Positions 44,177 to 52,985 of a stretch of 64,000 bases of DNA are shown here, in pieces. Location of the stretch: positions 124,001 through 188,000 of the forward strand of contig NZ_CP018091.1 in the NCBI RefSeq assembly GCF_001885215.1. Direction: 5' to 3'. The notes below the pieces were generated by a model, which had not been told where the DNA came from, searched no databases, and was given only the letters and a program-made list of their open reading frames with translations. This stretch comes from Synechococcus sp. SynAce01 (GTDB taxonomy: Bacteria > Cyanobacteriota > Cyanobacteriia > PCC-6307 > Cyanobiaceae). The translations under genes were made by a program, and so were the position numbers. How positions within the stretch are numbered: position 1 is the first letter of the stretch; the number at the start of each line of letters is the position of its first letter.

Positions 44177-44366
44177 CTGGGCTGGGCAGTTGATCCATTT
44201 TCGCGCAGGCCTGGTTTTTCAGCAAACTCTTAGCAGCAGCAGGCAAGAAAGACGATTGTCAAAAAACTTCGACTAGAGTAACATCATATTACATTCTGGC
44301 GCTTATCATGGGATGCAAAAAAACTCGATATTATTTCATTGTTAAGATATTTAAAAAAAATTGATT

Positions 44367-44843
44367 ATGATTAAAACGGCAAGACATCAGCTGAATGCAA
44401 TTCTCCTGCTGCTGGCAACCAGTGCAATTGCTTCCCCCGCTCTTTCTCAAGAATCGCCTAGACGCGCCAATCCAGCCGCATCCCAGAACTTGCGTGCCCA
44501 ATCCATACCGGACATTTCAGCAAGTGAGATGATTATGACTGGCATTACTGCCGACATGGACTATGTCAAGAAGCAGGATCGTCCTCGCGGAATTTCAGTT
44601 AATACATATGGACTGTGCCGCTTTAGCGAACTAGGACAATCCCGCGTTTTTTGCACTAACCCTAGGAACTTAGCTCAAATTAGTCGACCGCAGAACCCAG
44701 GGGACAGTCGAATCAGCACTTTTGCCCAGCGCGAAGAAGATGATATTAGGCTCGGGGTGCGTCCTAGCGGCGGACGACAGGCAAGATACCTTTGGTGCCG
44801 ATTTGGACCCCAAGGTGGTTCCCGCAGCGAATGCGCCAGTTAA
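44367..44843 (+). CDS. secreted hypothetical protein (antisense in its cassette)
   Basis: 158 aa. Signal peptide (LNAILLLLATSAIASPALS), then a polar mature part with GLCRFSELGQSRVFCTNPRNLAQI and a C-terminal LWCRFGPQGGSRSECAS; four Cys could form two disulfides. AT-rich upstream DNA. Its stop abuts the next attC (44844). Transcribed against the array direction. Function unknown. Confidence 0.55.
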   Translation: MIKTARHQLNAILLLLATSAIASPALSQESPRRANPAASQNLRAQSIPDISASEMIMTGITADMDYVKKQDRPRGISVNTYGLCRFSELGQSRVFCTNPRNLAQISRPQNPGDSRISTFAQREEDDIRLGVRPSGGRQARYLWCRFGPQGGSRSECAS

Positions 44844-44933
44844 TCCTAACGTTAGCCATCACCAGAACGCAATAAGACTAAGAAATCGAACCGAACCTTC
44901 CGGTGGCTGCTCTGGTGTATGGCGTTGTTAGCT
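44844..44933 (-). repeat. attC site (DUF4160/DUF2442 cassette)
   Basis: Boxes TCCTAAC (44844-44850) and GTTAGCT (44927-44933). Inner arms CATCACCAGA and TCTGGTGTATG pair, with an extra base on one side. The DUF2442 stop codon lies in the box. Confidence 0.8.
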
Positions 44934-45188
44934 GGTCAGCGCCTTCACCCGCGGCGATGGTGCGCCACGAAGAAGGCCCTCCACGCTCAGATCCTCATCA
45001 ATATCCGGCCAGTGGATTCCAAAGCCAGCCCCAGCAATCTCCCAATTCTCGCGCTCCCGAGGGGTGGCATGTAAAAGCCGCGGATACCAAGCCAGAGGTG
45101 CAGAGATAGAGCGGCCGTCTGCGAGGTCAACAATCAGCTTGTCCTCTGTGCAGGCAACATCTGTGACCCGTTCGCCAGGGTTAGCCAT
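44928..45188 (-). CDS. DUF2442 protein
   Basis: 86 aa: VTDVACTEDKLIVDLADGRSISAPLAWYPRL, then GFGIHWPDIDEDLSVEGLLRG, the complete DUF2442 pattern. This family accompanies DUF4160 as a putative toxin-antitoxin-like pair. Overlaps the DUF4160 gene by 8 bp. Confidence 0.88.
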   Translation of the reverse strand: MANPGERVTDVACTEDKLIVDLADGRSISAPLAWYPRLLHATPRERENWEIAGAGFGIHWPDIDEDLSVEGLLRGAPSPRVKALTS

Positions 45189-45414
45189 GAAACTCCTCCC
45201 ACGCTCTCGACAGGATAGCTCTGTTCATGCTGACCAGCCGTTCAATCTCACGAAGCTCTTTGGCCCTAAAGCCAAGGCTTGAGGAAAGTGCCACTGGCGT
45301 GAGCCAAACTTTGCATGAAGCCTGATCTCGGTCAACATGAATATGAGGAGGTTCGTTTGGCTCGTGACTGTAGAAGTAGAACCGATACGGGCCGCTTCTG
45401 AGAATTGTCGGCAT
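45181..45414 (-). CDS. DUF4160 protein
   Basis: 77 aa: MPTILRSGPYRFYFYSHEPNEPPHIHVDRDQASCKVWL, the DUF4160 signature (PHIHV, Y-F-Y-S-x-E). Partner of DUF2442; toxin-like role suspected but unproven. Confidence 0.88.
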   Translation of the reverse strand: MPTILRSGPYRFYFYSHEPNEPPHIHVDRDQASCKVWLTPVALSSSLGFRAKELREIERLVSMNRAILSRAWEEFHG

Positions 45415-45464
45415 CCGTGATCGCCATCATCACTCAAAGCATAGCCAGCACGGGGTTCCTGTAC

Positions 45465-45554
45465 AGCTAACGCCCAAGATCACCTGCACGCAGGAAGCTC
45501 ATGAGAATATCAGGGCTTCCTAGGAGGCGTGACAGGTGGATCTTGGTATTAGAA
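45465..45554 (-). repeat. attC-like site (PemK cassette)
   Basis: AGCTAAC (45465-45471) at one end and CTTCTAATACC (minus strand) at the other. Arms CCCAAGATCACCTG and CAGGTGGATCTTGG pair well. The toxin stop TAA lies in the degenerate box. Confidence 0.72.
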
Positions 45555-45902
45555 GGTGTCACCATTCAGGCCTCTTCGGAGGATCTTGACCAATGCATCC
45601 ATCACTCCAACCATCTTCGCATCTTTAAGTCTGCCTGCCTTTCCAATAATGATCGAAGCATTCGCAGTAAACAACTTTACGATGCGTACAAAGCTCTCCC
45701 GCCTAAGCCCGCCTTCGGCAAAGTCACTTCCCAAAAGAGGAATCGCGAGTCTATCCGCGTAGGCTTTGCTCGTAATCTGACAAAGGATGAAGTCTGCCAT
45801 TCCAACGTCTGCAATGATCAAGGCAGGTCTTCGCTTGGATTGGGACAGGTCTGAATAGGGGAATGGAATTAAAACTACGTCTCTTATTGAAGGTGGGCCC
45901 AT
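45549..45902 (-). CDS. PemK/MazF-like toxin
   Basis: 117 aa: IRDVVLIPFPYSDLSQSKRRPALIIADVGMADFILCQITSK is a PemK/MazF fold with the conserved F-P-Y-SD and RPALII. The Ser/Arg-rich C-terminal half keeps a strand-helix pattern. Overlaps its antitoxin gene by 19 bp. Confidence 0.85.
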   Translation of the reverse strand: MGPPSIRDVVLIPFPYSDLSQSKRRPALIIADVGMADFILCQITSKAYADRLAIPLLGSDFAEGGLRRESFVRIVKLFTANASIIIGKAGRLKDAKMVGVMDALVKILRRGLNGDTF

Positions 45903-46093
45903 GCAGCTTCCTCTTCTGAGTTCAGCCAGTCTGCAGACAGAGACCTTTCGCTTAAGGAAACTCCGCTGATGACAGAGTCAGGCTCTTCAGTGGGAACAGA
46001 AACAAACACCCTCGCCCCCTTTGCCAGACGAACATGGCTACTTATCTTGATGCGTCCATCTGTTTCAACAATTGCCTCAAATACATTTTCCAT
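45884..46093 (-). CDS. antitoxin of the PemK-like pair
   Basis: 69 aa: FEAIVETDGRIKISSHVRLAKGARVFVSVP is an AbrB-like beta hairpin DNA-binding part. The Ser/Glu-rich tail (SADWLNSEEEAAWAHL) resembles toxin-binding ends. Inferred from position and pattern. Confidence 0.8.
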   Translation of the reverse strand: MENVFEAIVETDGRIKISSHVRLAKGARVFVSVPTEEPDSVISGVSLSERSLSADWLNSEEEAAWAHLQ

Positions 46094-46205
46094 AGATCGG
46101 AGTCACTGGTATGTGCCTGAGTTCTTTCAGCATAGCCCCAATGTTGTCGTTGTGAAGGCAGGCTTGACAACGCAGACGTAGGCATTGGCATGGCCACACT
46201 CATCC

Positions 46206-46295
46206 TTCCAACGCTGCCCCTGAGTGGCAGGCAGAATTTTAATGCTATCAAAACGAATTCGTTGGCAGCCTGTCCACTCCAGGGGCATGTTCGAA
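46206..46295 (-). repeat. attC site (HigBA-like cassette)
   Basis: Boxes TTCCAAC and GTTCGAA. Inner arms CTGAGTGGCAGGC and GCCTGTCCACTCCAGGGGC pair, and the site is clearly related to 47030-47119. Confidence 0.78.
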
Positions 46296-46348
46296 GGTGT
46301 CGCATCACCACAGGCATCTTTCTCGGACCTATACCCCGCCAGCAGAGT

Positions 46349-46657
46349 TCAAGTCACCTCCGCTTCACTTCTCACGCCGGCGCTCAACTTCAGTCCAAGA
46401 GCCGTGACGACTTTCAGGATGGTGTCAAAGCTCGGGCTGCGCTCACCAGACAGGGCCTTGTAGAGACTCTCCCTGGAAAGACCCGAATCTCGTGCCACCT
46501 GGGTCATCCCCTGGGCACGTGCGATGTCGCCCAGAGCCTTTGCAATGAAGGCAGCATCACCATCAGCCTCCTCGATGCAGGCTTCCAGATAGGCCGCCAT
46601 ATCCTCCGGTGTTTGGAGATGCTCGGCAACGTCGTACAGGCTGGTCGTAGTTTTCAT
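46349..46657 (-). CDS. HigA-like antitoxin (addiction module, HTH)
   Basis: 102 aa: TSLYDVAEHLQTPEDMAAYLEACIEEADGDAAFIAKALGDIARAQGMTQVARDSGLSRESLYKALSGERSPSFDTILKVVTALGL is the addiction-module antidote family with an Xre HTH. It shares one base with the toxin stop (46657). Confidence 0.92.
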   Translation of the reverse strand: MKTTTSLYDVAEHLQTPEDMAAYLEACIEEADGDAAFIAKALGDIARAQGMTQVARDSGLSRESLYKALSGERSPSFDTILKVVTALGLKLSAGVRSEAEVT

Positions 46658-46959
46658 CAGGTCGCCTCCGTCAGGTTGTCTGCCAAAAGAAGGGCTTCAT
46701 CAATGTCCTTGGCTTGTGAGCTCTTGTCTCCGCCAGCCAAAAGGATGATCAAGGTGGTTCCCCTCTTCAGGTAGTAGACCCTGTATCCAGGGCCATAGTT
46801 GATCCGCAACTCCGACACGCCGGACCCGACGGGCTTGACGTCACCAGGATTGCCGCCGATGAGGCGCTCGATCCTGGCCAGAACCTTCGCCCGTCCTCTC
46901 AGATCACGGAGACCCACAAGCCAACGCACGAACCGCTCTGTCTGGCGGACTTCAACCAT
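46657..46959 (-). CDS. HigB/RelE-like toxin (addiction module killer)
   Basis: 100 aa: ERFVRWLVGLRDLRGRAKVLARIERLIGGNPGDVKPVGSGVSELRINYGPGYRVYYLKRG is the standard addiction-module killer protein, an mRNA interferase of RelE fold. Toxin first, antitoxin second, as in HigBA. Confidence 0.93.
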   Translation of the reverse strand: MVEVRQTERFVRWLVGLRDLRGRAKVLARIERLIGGNPGDVKPVGSGVSELRINYGPGYRVYYLKRGTTLIILLAGGDKSSQAKDIDEALLLADNLTEAT

Positions 46960-47029
46960 CCGTCAACTGTAGCTTCCTGGCTACGGCAATGGAACCCTTC
47001 TTGCGAGCCACATCAAGGTCGACACATCC

Positions 47030-47119
47030 TTCGAACGCTGCTCCTGAGTGGCAGGCAGTTAGTGCCAATCTGTAGCAGAGGTCTTATGGAGGCCTGTCCA
47101 CTCCAGGAGCTTGTTCGAA
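47030..47119 (-). repeat. attC site (HTH cassette)
   Basis: Boxes TTCGAAC and GTTCGAA are exact complements. Arms CTCCTGAGTGGCAGGC and GCCTGTCCACTCCAGGAGC pair with one extra base. Near-copy of 46206-46295. Confidence 0.82.
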
Positions 47120-47360
47120 GTGTCATATTTACTAGCTTAATTCGCAAAATATCTGCATTCACCGAGTAGTTTTCCCAAGAGAATAAATGACTCCAGCTCT
47201 AGGACCGGGATTTTAAATCCTGGAAGTGATGCGAATACGCAATGCTGATAAACTTATTCACCTCTGCTACCTTCTGAGTCACAACGGGTTTGGTATTAAC
47301 TCAAGCCAGTCAAGACGGCGTGAATGGGGATCCTGTACACTCACCCAAAAACTTGGTGCG

Positions 47361-47771
47361 ATGACCAGCACAGGTCGTGGTCGAGGGGCAACCTACGCTG
47401 AAAGTACAAAGCTCCAGATTATTCGGGCAGTACTGAGGCAGCCGGGGCGTACTGGTAGGCAGATTGCTGAGTCTCTTGGTCTTCACCGTTCAAGAGTCAA
47501 CGCATTTCTTTACGGCGAAGGGAAAAGGCGCTTCGGCTTAATGGAATCCAACTGGCGGTGGTATCCAGGCAGAGCACATGAACCTTGGATGCCCAGTAAC
47601 CGGGCAACAGAACCAGCATATCAGGATCATCCAGTGGTCGAACAGACAGAAAGCGTATGCGCGATTCTGTCGAGAATGAGCATTACAAATGCGACACTGA
47701 AGATTCGTACTCTTTCACTTAAACTTGTTGAGCTTGCATTTGGTGAAGATGAATATCCAGCTTTGGACTAA
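47361..47771 (+). CDS. HTH-containing hypothetical protein (antisense in its cassette)
   Basis: 136 aa from ATG 47361. STKLQIIRAVLRQPGRTGRQIAESLGLHRSRVNAFLYGEGKRRFGL is a MarR/LexA-like or replication-associated winged helix. No clear second domain. It is on the plus strand, opposite to the cassette direction, so it probably has its own promoter. Confidence 0.55.
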   Translation: MTSTGRGRGATYAESTKLQIIRAVLRQPGRTGRQIAESLGLHRSRVNAFLYGEGKRRFGLMESNWRWYPGRAHEPWMPSNRATEPAYQDHPVVEQTESVCAILSRMSITNATLKIRTLSLKLVELAFGEDEYPALD

Positions 47772-47786
47772 CGGCTGCAAGCTGAG

Positions 47787-47987
47787 TTGATAATCAGGAA
47801 GAAGACCCTGGAATCAGCCTCCAAAGAAGTTCAGGTGGTCAGGCATGGTTCAAGTCGTTGGGCGTGGGTCATTATTGTCGTTCTTGGAGTTTGGGTGCTG
47901 ACGTTGCTGAGCAATCAGAAACCAGCAGATAACCAGAATAATCTGCAGCAGTCAGGTGAAGCTGAGCGGGTGTTGCCTGGGCAGTAA
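47787..47987 (+). CDS. small single-TM protein
   Basis: 66 aa from a TTG at 47787. Basic start, one helix (WAWVIIVVLGVWVLTLL), then a Gln/Asn-rich tail. It follows the HTH gene by 15 bp on the same strand. Unknown. Confidence 0.4.
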   Translation: MIIRKKTLESASKEVQVVRHGSSRWAWVIIVVLGVWVLTLLSNQKPADNQNNLQQSGEAERVLPGQ

Positions 47988-48063
47988 GGAAGTGAGTTCC
48001 GCAATGCAACATAGAGCCACAACCAAGAAAGATAAAGGGACGAGATATAAATCTCGCCGACCC

Positions 48064-48150
48064 TTCGAACGCTCCAGATCAGAAGCGGGCATTTGTTCAT
48101 AGCCTCAGCCAATTCCTTCTGCTCCCGCCTTCTGTATCTGGATGTTAGGT
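48064..48150 (-). repeat. attC site (nuclease cassette)
   Basis: Boxes TTCGAAC and GTTAGGT. Arms CCAGATCAGAAGCGGG and CCCGCCTTCTGTATCTGG pair, with an extra base on one arm. The preceding gene's TAA stop (48145-48147) lies inside the box. Confidence 0.85.
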
Positions 48151-49354
48151 AGCTCCTTCAACTCCCAGAAGCATCATAGATGTGATCTCTGGCCACTCAT
48201 ACTCCTTGCGTCGATGCATTACCCATTTTTCAGCCTCCCTGTGGATTTGTACGTGCCAGTAGAGGCGGCCGTCTTCCCGAATGGTCTGATTCATCCCCTC
48301 TAGCTGAGACTTGATGAACTCTAAAGGTAAAACGGCAATCTGTTCTGGCGATCCACAGCCAAAGCACGCATATGCAGATGATGCCTCAGACAGCTTCTCA
48401 AGTTGGTGCTGCTGAAACGCAAACCAATAACCGGGCCCACTAGAATTCTTATACTCCTTGGACACGGCACAAGTTATTGTGAGGCCTGAATCAAGATCAC
48501 CAAAAACCACCCTTGATTGCTTGGTTAGATCTGCATTAAAGAACTTTCCGATCTTGTCTACACATGCAAGATTGAAGGAGACAGGCTTCTCTCGCTCTTT
48601 TGGATCCCTTCCGCTTGGGGTGTCTTCGCTTCCGTCTTCGCCAGCTAGCTCTTCCGGGGTTTCCTCCAGGATATCTTCTGCTGTCGAAAAGACAAGATCA
48701 ATGATCTCATCTACCCGGGTGTACTCCCGGGTAGATGAGAACTTCGCGAATCCGTGCTTCAACGGAAGGGCTATCAAGATCCTGGCGAATCTTCATTAGA
48801 CGCAAGAGAGCATCAATAGATATCAGGCGAACATCCCAAGCATAGCGAGAGCCGCGAATCTGGGCTTCAAGTTCACCAGTGTCTTCGCGCCCTACAATGA
48901 TTAGTATTGACGACTGGTCTTCGCTAATCCGGCCAGCTTTAATGAGCCGCCTGCGATACGTTGCAACAGTTTCTACTGGGAGCCGATATGCATCAGTGGT
49001 CTTAACTTCTGCAACAATCGCATGATTGTTCGGCGCAGTCCAAATGCCGTCATGCCCAATATCACTCTTGGTTCCACGATATCGGCCTGGATCAACTTTA
49101 AATCCCAGCCGTGAGGCAATTTCGTTGACTATATCCTGTAGGGCTAAACCGGAATCCTTGAATGCACTTTCAAGGCAATCGTTAGCATACTTGCCAATAA
49201 GATCGCCTGGGACTCTGGCCAGAAAGTTACGGAATTCTGCTGGTGCCGAGTTGTTGTCGCCGAGCTTTCCATCACCCGCGAATCCAATGATCTGGTCTAC
49301 GCGCTTGGCTCGAATCTGCTCAGGATTCTCCTTCCAGATCTGAATGAGAGTCAT
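48145..49354 (-). CDS. PD-(D/E)xK-type nuclease-like protein, frameshifted at a palindrome
   Basis: Two overlapping frames (48707-49354 and 48145-48777) read as one ~400-aa protein if one G is removed from CCCGGG near 48728. That gives REVLIYPEYTRVDEIIDLVF across the join. The junction is a perfect inverted repeat, CTCATCTACCCGGG around AGTACA. The first part has SDIGHDGIW...HAIVAEVKTTDAYRLP, the D...ExK core of a restriction-like nuclease, and a DNA-binding-like helical end. The second part has a charged middle and ACFGCGSPEQIAV. Known families were not recognised. A defence role is inferred from the fold and cassette context. Confidence 0.6.
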
Positions 49355-49379
49355 GGGTCACCATTCGTCATCGGAGTCT

Positions 49380-49467
49380 ACCTAACGCTTTCCATCACCT
49401 GGCCGCAGATTCTTCTTGCGTAAACAGACACCCTGCGGCGCGGCTCAGGTGCATGGCCATGTTGGAC
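49380..49467 (-). repeat. attC site (reverse-transcriptase cassette)
   Basis: Boxes ACCTAAC and GTTGGAC. Arms CATCACCTGGCCGCAG and CTGCGGCGCGGCTCAGGTGCATG pair in two blocks. Confidence 0.78.
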
Positions 49468-49481
49468 TGCTGCTATAACCC

Positions 49482-51071
49482 TCAGTATTGGGTAATCCCT
49501 GTTGGGGACATTGATGGTACTCTTGGTTCAGGGACAGGAGCCGTAGCAGGTGGTGCTGCAGCGGCCAAATCATAAAAACTGACACCAGCACTCTTGAGAA
49601 AGCTGAAGCGCGGATCGCTATTCACGTGGTCGACGCCATGAACCGACGGAAGCCACCCTTTGATATTCGCTTCATAAGCTAGTAGCCAGTTCTCGTCGTA
49701 GAGCGCTTCAGTAGTCATATAGCTGCTCCACAGGGTAGAAACTATGCCTCCGGGTATGAGCCCTATGTCATTTGCATGCAGCGTGAGAAGTGCAACAAAC
49801 GAGTTGTCGCACTCAACAAGTGCCGATGCTGAGGCAGAATCAATCTGGATTCTCAATGCGAGACAGGCCCACAGCGACCATGCCACTTCGCTGGTGTGAT
49901 CAAGGCGTGCGTGTTCCGTGATGATCGTGCAGAGTGCCTGCTCTAGGGCTGCATGGGGGCAGGGTTCACCATCATTCACGCGGCGAATGAGTGTCTGAAG
50001 TACATACGGAAGGCAGGCTGGTTCCGGAACTGCGCAGTTGAGGAGCAGAGTGCAAAAGATGTTCCAGTTGCTGGGATCGATTTTGATACCACTCACACGG
50101 GCAACTGCATACTGCAAGACTGGTTGACTTGAATGAATTTCCGCCAAGTAAAATGCAAGAGTAAAATAGTCAATCAGTTCGGTTAGCTGGGATCTTGCCT
50201 TTGCAGAGTCGAGCGGATGTCGTCTCAATTGAGCCACCCAAGTCGAATCAAGTGGCGCCGGCAAATTAATTACCTTTGTCTTCCTTGGATTTAAGGCTAA
50301 TCCATACTTTGCCAAGATGCTCTCTAGTCGATGAAACGCCTCATCGGCTTCCGTCCTACTTCTAAAGCCAAGTTCGTAATCGTCAATATAGCGATGACCT
50401 CGCAGGCCTGGAATGGTATTTATCAATTCCTTGTCACAGGCCTGCATCAGTATTTCAGCAAGAACTAGAGATGTGTCAGGCCCAATTGGTATTCCGACTG
50501 TTTGTCCGTCTTGCGCGGATCGCACAAGTAGATCTAACCGGTTTCCCAATAGCGTGTTGTCTCGCTTTCGTTTGGCAACCGCCTTAGTGTGCAGCACCCA
50601 AGGAAGGGAATGGGTATAAATTGAATGATAGAAACGACTAATATCTGTCTTTAGAATAAATCTGTTGTTGCGCCTTGACTCGACTGCGTCTAGCGCACGA
50701 TGGCTTTGGGGCTTAGACGCTTGTATAGCCCTTCCCGAGGATGCGAATACTGGATTTGTTGCCGACATAATAGTACCACCTACGGCCGGAATTAAGTCGG
50801 CCCAGTTAGATACTATCTCAAGTGCCAGTGCATGTTGACTGACTGGATTTGGAACATCTAGGGCGCGGCGAAGAAGACCACCACGGGCTAAAGAGTAACG
50901 TGCCGGCTTTGTCGTCTCTAGTCGACCATTACGCTGGCTAGAGTCAACCTGAAATCCTGAAGGCAGAGTGGCACCTGGTGCGGTACAGGTGCTAGCAAGC
51001 GTTTCAGTTGTGAACGGGTTCGGGAGTTCTCTGGGAAAGTAACCCCTCGCGAGAATGTCTTTCAGAATCAC
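49482..51071 (-). CDS. reverse transcriptase, defence-associated (UG/DRT-like)
   Basis: 529 aa. RT motifs: FILKTDISRFYHSIYTH (motif A, 138-154), GIPIGPDTSLVLAEI (193-207, motif B-like), and RYIDDYELGF (motif C, catalytic YIDD 228-231). A helical C-terminal half of ~290 residues follows. It lacks a group II intron maturase zinc region, and no adjacent msr/msd-like RNA is recognised, so a retron or intron is unlikely. Unknown-group (UG/DRT) RTs of this size act in phage defence. The exact class needs a tree. The upstream codons look cassette-native, and an attC follows 15 bp after the stop. Confidence 0.8.
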   Translation of the reverse strand: MILKDILARGYFPRELPNPFTTETLASTCTAPGATLPSGFQVDSSQRNGRLETTKPARYSLARGGLLRRALDVPNPVSQHALALEIVSNWADLIPAVGGTIMSATNPVFASSGRAIQASKPQSHRALDAVESRRNNRFILKTDISRFYHSIYTHSLPWVLHTKAVAKRKRDNTLLGNRLDLLVRSAQDGQTVGIPIGPDTSLVLAEILMQACDKELINTIPGLRGHRYIDDYELGFRSRTEADEAFHRLESILAKYGLALNPRKTKVINLPAPLDSTWVAQLRRHPLDSAKARSQLTELIDYFTLAFYLAEIHSSQPVLQYAVARVSGIKIDPSNWNIFCTLLLNCAVPEPACLPYVLQTLIRRVNDGEPCPHAALEQALCTIITEHARLDHTSEVAWSLWACLALRIQIDSASASALVECDNSFVALLTLHANDIGLIPGGIVSTLWSSYMTTEALYDENWLLAYEANIKGWLPSVHGVDHVNSDPRFSFLKSAGVSFYDLAAAAPPATAPVPEPRVPSMSPTGITQY

Positions 51072-51095
51072 AGTGCCACCAAGGTAAAGGAGTCA

Positions 51096-51182
51096 GTCCA
51101 ACGCTCAAGATCAGCGGCGGATACTATCTCATCGCTCGAGACAAGCAATACAGGACCCGCCCGCTGCATCTTGATGTTATAC
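51096..51182 (-). repeat. attC site (PIN-like cassette)
   Basis: Boxes GTCCAAC and GTTATAC. Arms CAAGATCAGCGG and CCGCTGCATCTTG pair perfectly except for one unpaired C, which sets the orientation to minus. The stop TAA of the split gene is in the box. Confidence 0.85.
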
Positions 51183-51951
51183 GCCTGCCTCAGTAAGTGA
51201 TACTATAGCAAGATCAGGTTCTGCATGGGTCTTGCACACAAAGCGTTCTGCAAGGCCATGGTGTTTCTCGTGAATCAAATGGCACAACGGCTTTTCAGTT
51301 AAGAACATATCGCAGTAAGGCAGGGCCATTCCGGCATGGCGAAGATCGGCAAGATTGTTGACTTTGTATCTTCTGTTTCTTTGCCATCGGAAAGCCGCGT
51401 GAAGAGTGACGAATGTCGTCAGAGTTGGCAACTTATCCTCCATCTTGTCTAGCTTGAAAATGTTGTATATCAAGTTTGCAGCTGTCTGACCTATCGAAGG
51501 GTCTGGTTTCGCATTCAGATCTGCACCTGCTCCAGCTTCACTCAGATAAATCTGAAACATAATCTTCGAAAGGGAGTCTTTTAGAAGACTCAGAATACCA
51601 GCCAGTTCAATCATGAACAGCTGTTTAAACGAGCTGAATTCATTTGCGTTGGCAAACTTTCCTTTGTTGTACTTATCTGCAGAATCGGGGATGGGCTTCC
51701 ACTCTGGGCGACATCCAAGATGTTGGAATATATCGGCAAAGTCTGCATTCCACATCTGATCAAAAAATGCTTTTTCAATAGCATCAGACTGCTCCCTGGT
51801 AAATGACTTTGACTGAGGTGCCACATACCCAAGGACATAGCCACATTTCGTCCATATCGAATAACTTATATCGTGCGTTGTATCAATTTCTCCTTTATGC
51901 TGAGCGAAGAAATACCATAATTCAGCATCTATTCGAGTGAACAAGTCCGAA

Positions 51952-52985
51952 CTTGATTAGGCAGCAAGCTCCGCAGGCAGCCCTTTTGGGACCTAGGCTG
52001 GTACGCATATACCAGTCGTCACTGCCATGGCTATGAATCGGATCCAGTTCCAGGCCAGCCTGTCGCTGCCCCAGTTTATTGAGCTCTACGGAACCGAGCA
52101 AAAATGTGAAGTTGCCCTGGAACAGGCGCGCTGGCCTGATGGTTTCCGTTGCCCACGTTGTGAGGGCAAGGAGTACGGGCTCATCATTGGCAGGCGCCAC
52201 AAGCGCTATCAGTGCCGGAGCTGTCGTCATCAAGCCACCCTCACGGCCGGTACCATCTTGGAGGCAACAAAGTTACCTCTGACCACCTGGTTCCTTGCCT
52301 TCTACCTCGTCGGCCAAGCCAAGACAGGAATCTCCTCACTAGCTCTGAGGCGTCATCTCGGTGTGAACTACCGAACGGCATGGTTGCTTCAGAACAAGAT
52401 CATGCAGGCAATGAAAGAACGTGATGGCGCCTATGTCCTCAGAGGAAGGGTGCAGGTGGATGATGCCTACCTTGGCGGAGAACGCTGTGGTGGCAAGCCT
52501 GGTCGTGGATCGGAGAACAAGGTGCCGGTCGTGGCAGCCGTCTCTGTCGATGAGGCGGGCCACCCCCGGTATATAAAACTTGCCACCGTGCCCACGTTCT
52601 CTTTTGCCGCTATTGCTGATTGGGCCCAAGATTCACTGGCGATAGGCTGTGAAGTGATCTCCGATGGGCTGGCTTGCTTTCGCGCCGTTGCAGAAGTCGG
52701 TTGCTTCCATCATCCTGTGGTCGTAAAGGGTCGTCATCCCAATGAATTACCAGAATTCCGTTGGATTAACACGGTGCTCAGCAACTTGAAAACCAGCTTC
52801 AGCGGCAGCTTCCATGCCCTTCGCTTCGAAAAGTACGCTGATCGCTACTTGGGCGCCTTCAGCTACCGCTTCAATCGGCGGTTCAATCTGGCGGCAATGA
52901 CCGAGCGTGTGGTTCATGCCATCTGCAGCTGTCAAGCACGGCCGGAACGACTCCTGAGGTGTGCGGAGTTTGCTACCTAATCGAG
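51952..52985 (+). mobile_element. IS1595-family insertion sequence, 1034 bp
   Basis: Inverted ends CTTGATTAGGCAGCAAGC and (right, reversed) CTCGATTAGGTAGCAAAC agree at most positions. An 8-bp target duplication AGTCCGAA flanks it (51944-51951, 52986-52993). The split host gene rejoins in frame. Confidence 0.9.
52027..52980 (+). CDS. IS1595-family (ISXO2-like) transposase
   Basis: 317 aa. N-terminal zinc ribbon FRCPRCEGKEYG...RYQCRSCRHQATLTAGTI (four Cys), then the ISXO2-like DDE core with VDDAYLGGERCGG, VISDGLACF and HPVVVKGRHPNELPEFRWINTVLSNLKTSFSGSFHAL. Complete frame, so probably functional. Confidence 0.92.
   Translation: MAMNRIQFQASLSLPQFIELYGTEQKCEVALEQARWPDGFRCPRCEGKEYGLIIGRRHKRYQCRSCRHQATLTAGTILEATKLPLTTWFLAFYLVGQAKTGISSLALRRHLGVNYRTAWLLQNKIMQAMKERDGAYVLRGRVQVDDAYLGGERCGGKPGRGSENKVPVVAAVSVDEAGHPRYIKLATVPTFSFAAIADWAQDSLAIGCEVISDGLACFRAVAEVGCFHHPVVVKGRHPNELPEFRWINTVLSNLKTSFSGSFHALRFEKYADRYLGAFSYRFNRRFNLAAMTERVVHAICSCQARPERLLRCAEFAT

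Noticed and set aside
49482-51071. Retron or group II intron RT
   Set aside because: No msr/msd-like inverted repeats upstream, no maturase or HNH region, and clean attC borders.
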